Below are positions 63,749-64,000 of a DNA stretch of 64,000 bases, in pieces. Position 1 is the first letter of the stretch; each line of letters begins with the position of its first letter. The position numbers and the translations under genes are program-made. This stretch comes from Mesorhizobium sp. SOD10 (GTDB taxonomy: Bacteria; Pseudomonadota; Alphaproteobacteria; Rhizobiales; Rhizobiaceae), in the NCBI GenBank assembly GCA_000824805.1, contig CCNA01000025.1, forward strand, positions 1-64,000, in the 5' to 3' direction. Under the pieces are notes generated by a model. It ran no database searches. It was given only the letters and a program-made list of their open reading frames with translations, and had not been told where the DNA came from.

Positions 63749-64000
63749 TGGTTGACGGCAAAGCAAAGTCCGGCCCTCTTCTTGACATCCGCAACCTGCG
63801 CATCGAAGCGACGGTCTATCCGCCGGGTGAAGTACCGAGGACCATCACGCTTGTCCACGATGTCTCGCTGACGCTGGAGAAGGGCAAGGTGCTTGGGCTG
63901 ATCGGCGAGTCCGGCGCCGGCAAGTCGACCATCGGCCTGTCGTCGATGGGCTATGGCCGCGGTGGCGTTCGGATTACCGGCGGCGAGGTCATCCTCAACG
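63748..64000 (+). CDS. Peptide ABC transporter ATP-binding protein, 5' part only
   Basis: The first 84 codons of an ATPase, cut by the window end. The ATG overlaps the permease stop (TGATG). The start LLDIRNLRIEATVYPPGEVP and the Walker A motif GESGAGKST are visible, with LVHDVSLTLEKGKVLGLIGESG before it. It completes the ABC set. Whether it is a single DppD-type or a fused DppDF-type subunit cannot be seen. Confidence 0.88.
   Translation, partial: MVDGKAKSGPLLDIRNLRIEATVYPPGEVPRTITLVHDVSLTLEKGKVLGLIGESGAGKSTIGLSSMGYGRGGVRITGGEVILN

Overview
The window looks like chromosomal DNA of a Rhizobiales alphaproteobacterium, most probably a Mesorhizobium-like species. The reasons are high GC content, the split pntAA/pntAB/pntB transhydrogenase next to an aa3-oxidase subunit IV, the GAAC-N7-GAAC LexA box, and several families of intergenic palindromes typical of that group. 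No tRNA, rRNA, IS element, prophage or CRISPR array was found. The assignment rests on gene content and motifs, not on a search.

Layout. 1-6.0 kb: NAD-binding epimerase, cytochrome P450, flavin reductase and gyrB, closed by a strong two-way terminator. 6.1-10.7 kb (minus strand): the NAD(P) transhydrogenase operon, two tiny membrane proteins and a FeeM-like N-acyltransferase. 11.2-18.4 kb (minus): a GGDEF/EAL protein, a large indolepyruvate ferredoxin oxidoreductase, a lipoprotein and a CGNR zinc-finger regulator. 18.6-24.6 kb: an orphan LivH-type permease, then a TRAP transporter split over both strands with a zinc dehydrogenase between its halves. 24.9-31 kb: a glutamine amidotransferase, a hydroxyacid dehydrogenase, and LacI, AraC and MarR regulators with an EamA transporter and a DUF2000 protein. 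31.4-36.6 kb: a COG0523 metal GTPase with a His-rich loop, a WD40 protein, and an aminotransferase/glutamine-synthetase-like pair. 36.6-39.4 kb: a two-gene DNA-repair-type operon (radical SAM protein plus a TIGR03915-UdgX fusion) directly behind a perfect LexA box. 39.5-58.1 kb: glycerate kinase, a UPF0303 protein and a purine-catabolism region, interrupted by a LysR regulator, two LLM flavin monooxygenases, PhzF and Dps. 58.2-64.0 kb: a CocE-type hydrolase and a peptide-type ABC transporter cut by the window edge.

How the genes fit together. The purine block covers guanine to xanthine (guaD), xanthine to urate (xdhABC), urate to 5-hydroxyisourate (membrane-bound cytochrome-c PuuD), then HIU to OHCU to allantoin and allantoate (uraH and a PuuE-UraD fusion), and later ureidoglycine to ureidoglycolate to glyoxylate plus urea (UGHY/allE, allA). 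The allantoate-hydrolysing step is not in the window. Glycerate kinase could take carbon from glyoxylate onward. The main points for a second look are the LexA-controlled radical SAM/UdgX operon with a possibly leaderless start, a cluster of eight covarying mini-hairpins between araC and marR, an inverted repeat pair with covarying stems at 45.1-45.3 kb, and the fused and split arrangements of catabolic and transport genes.
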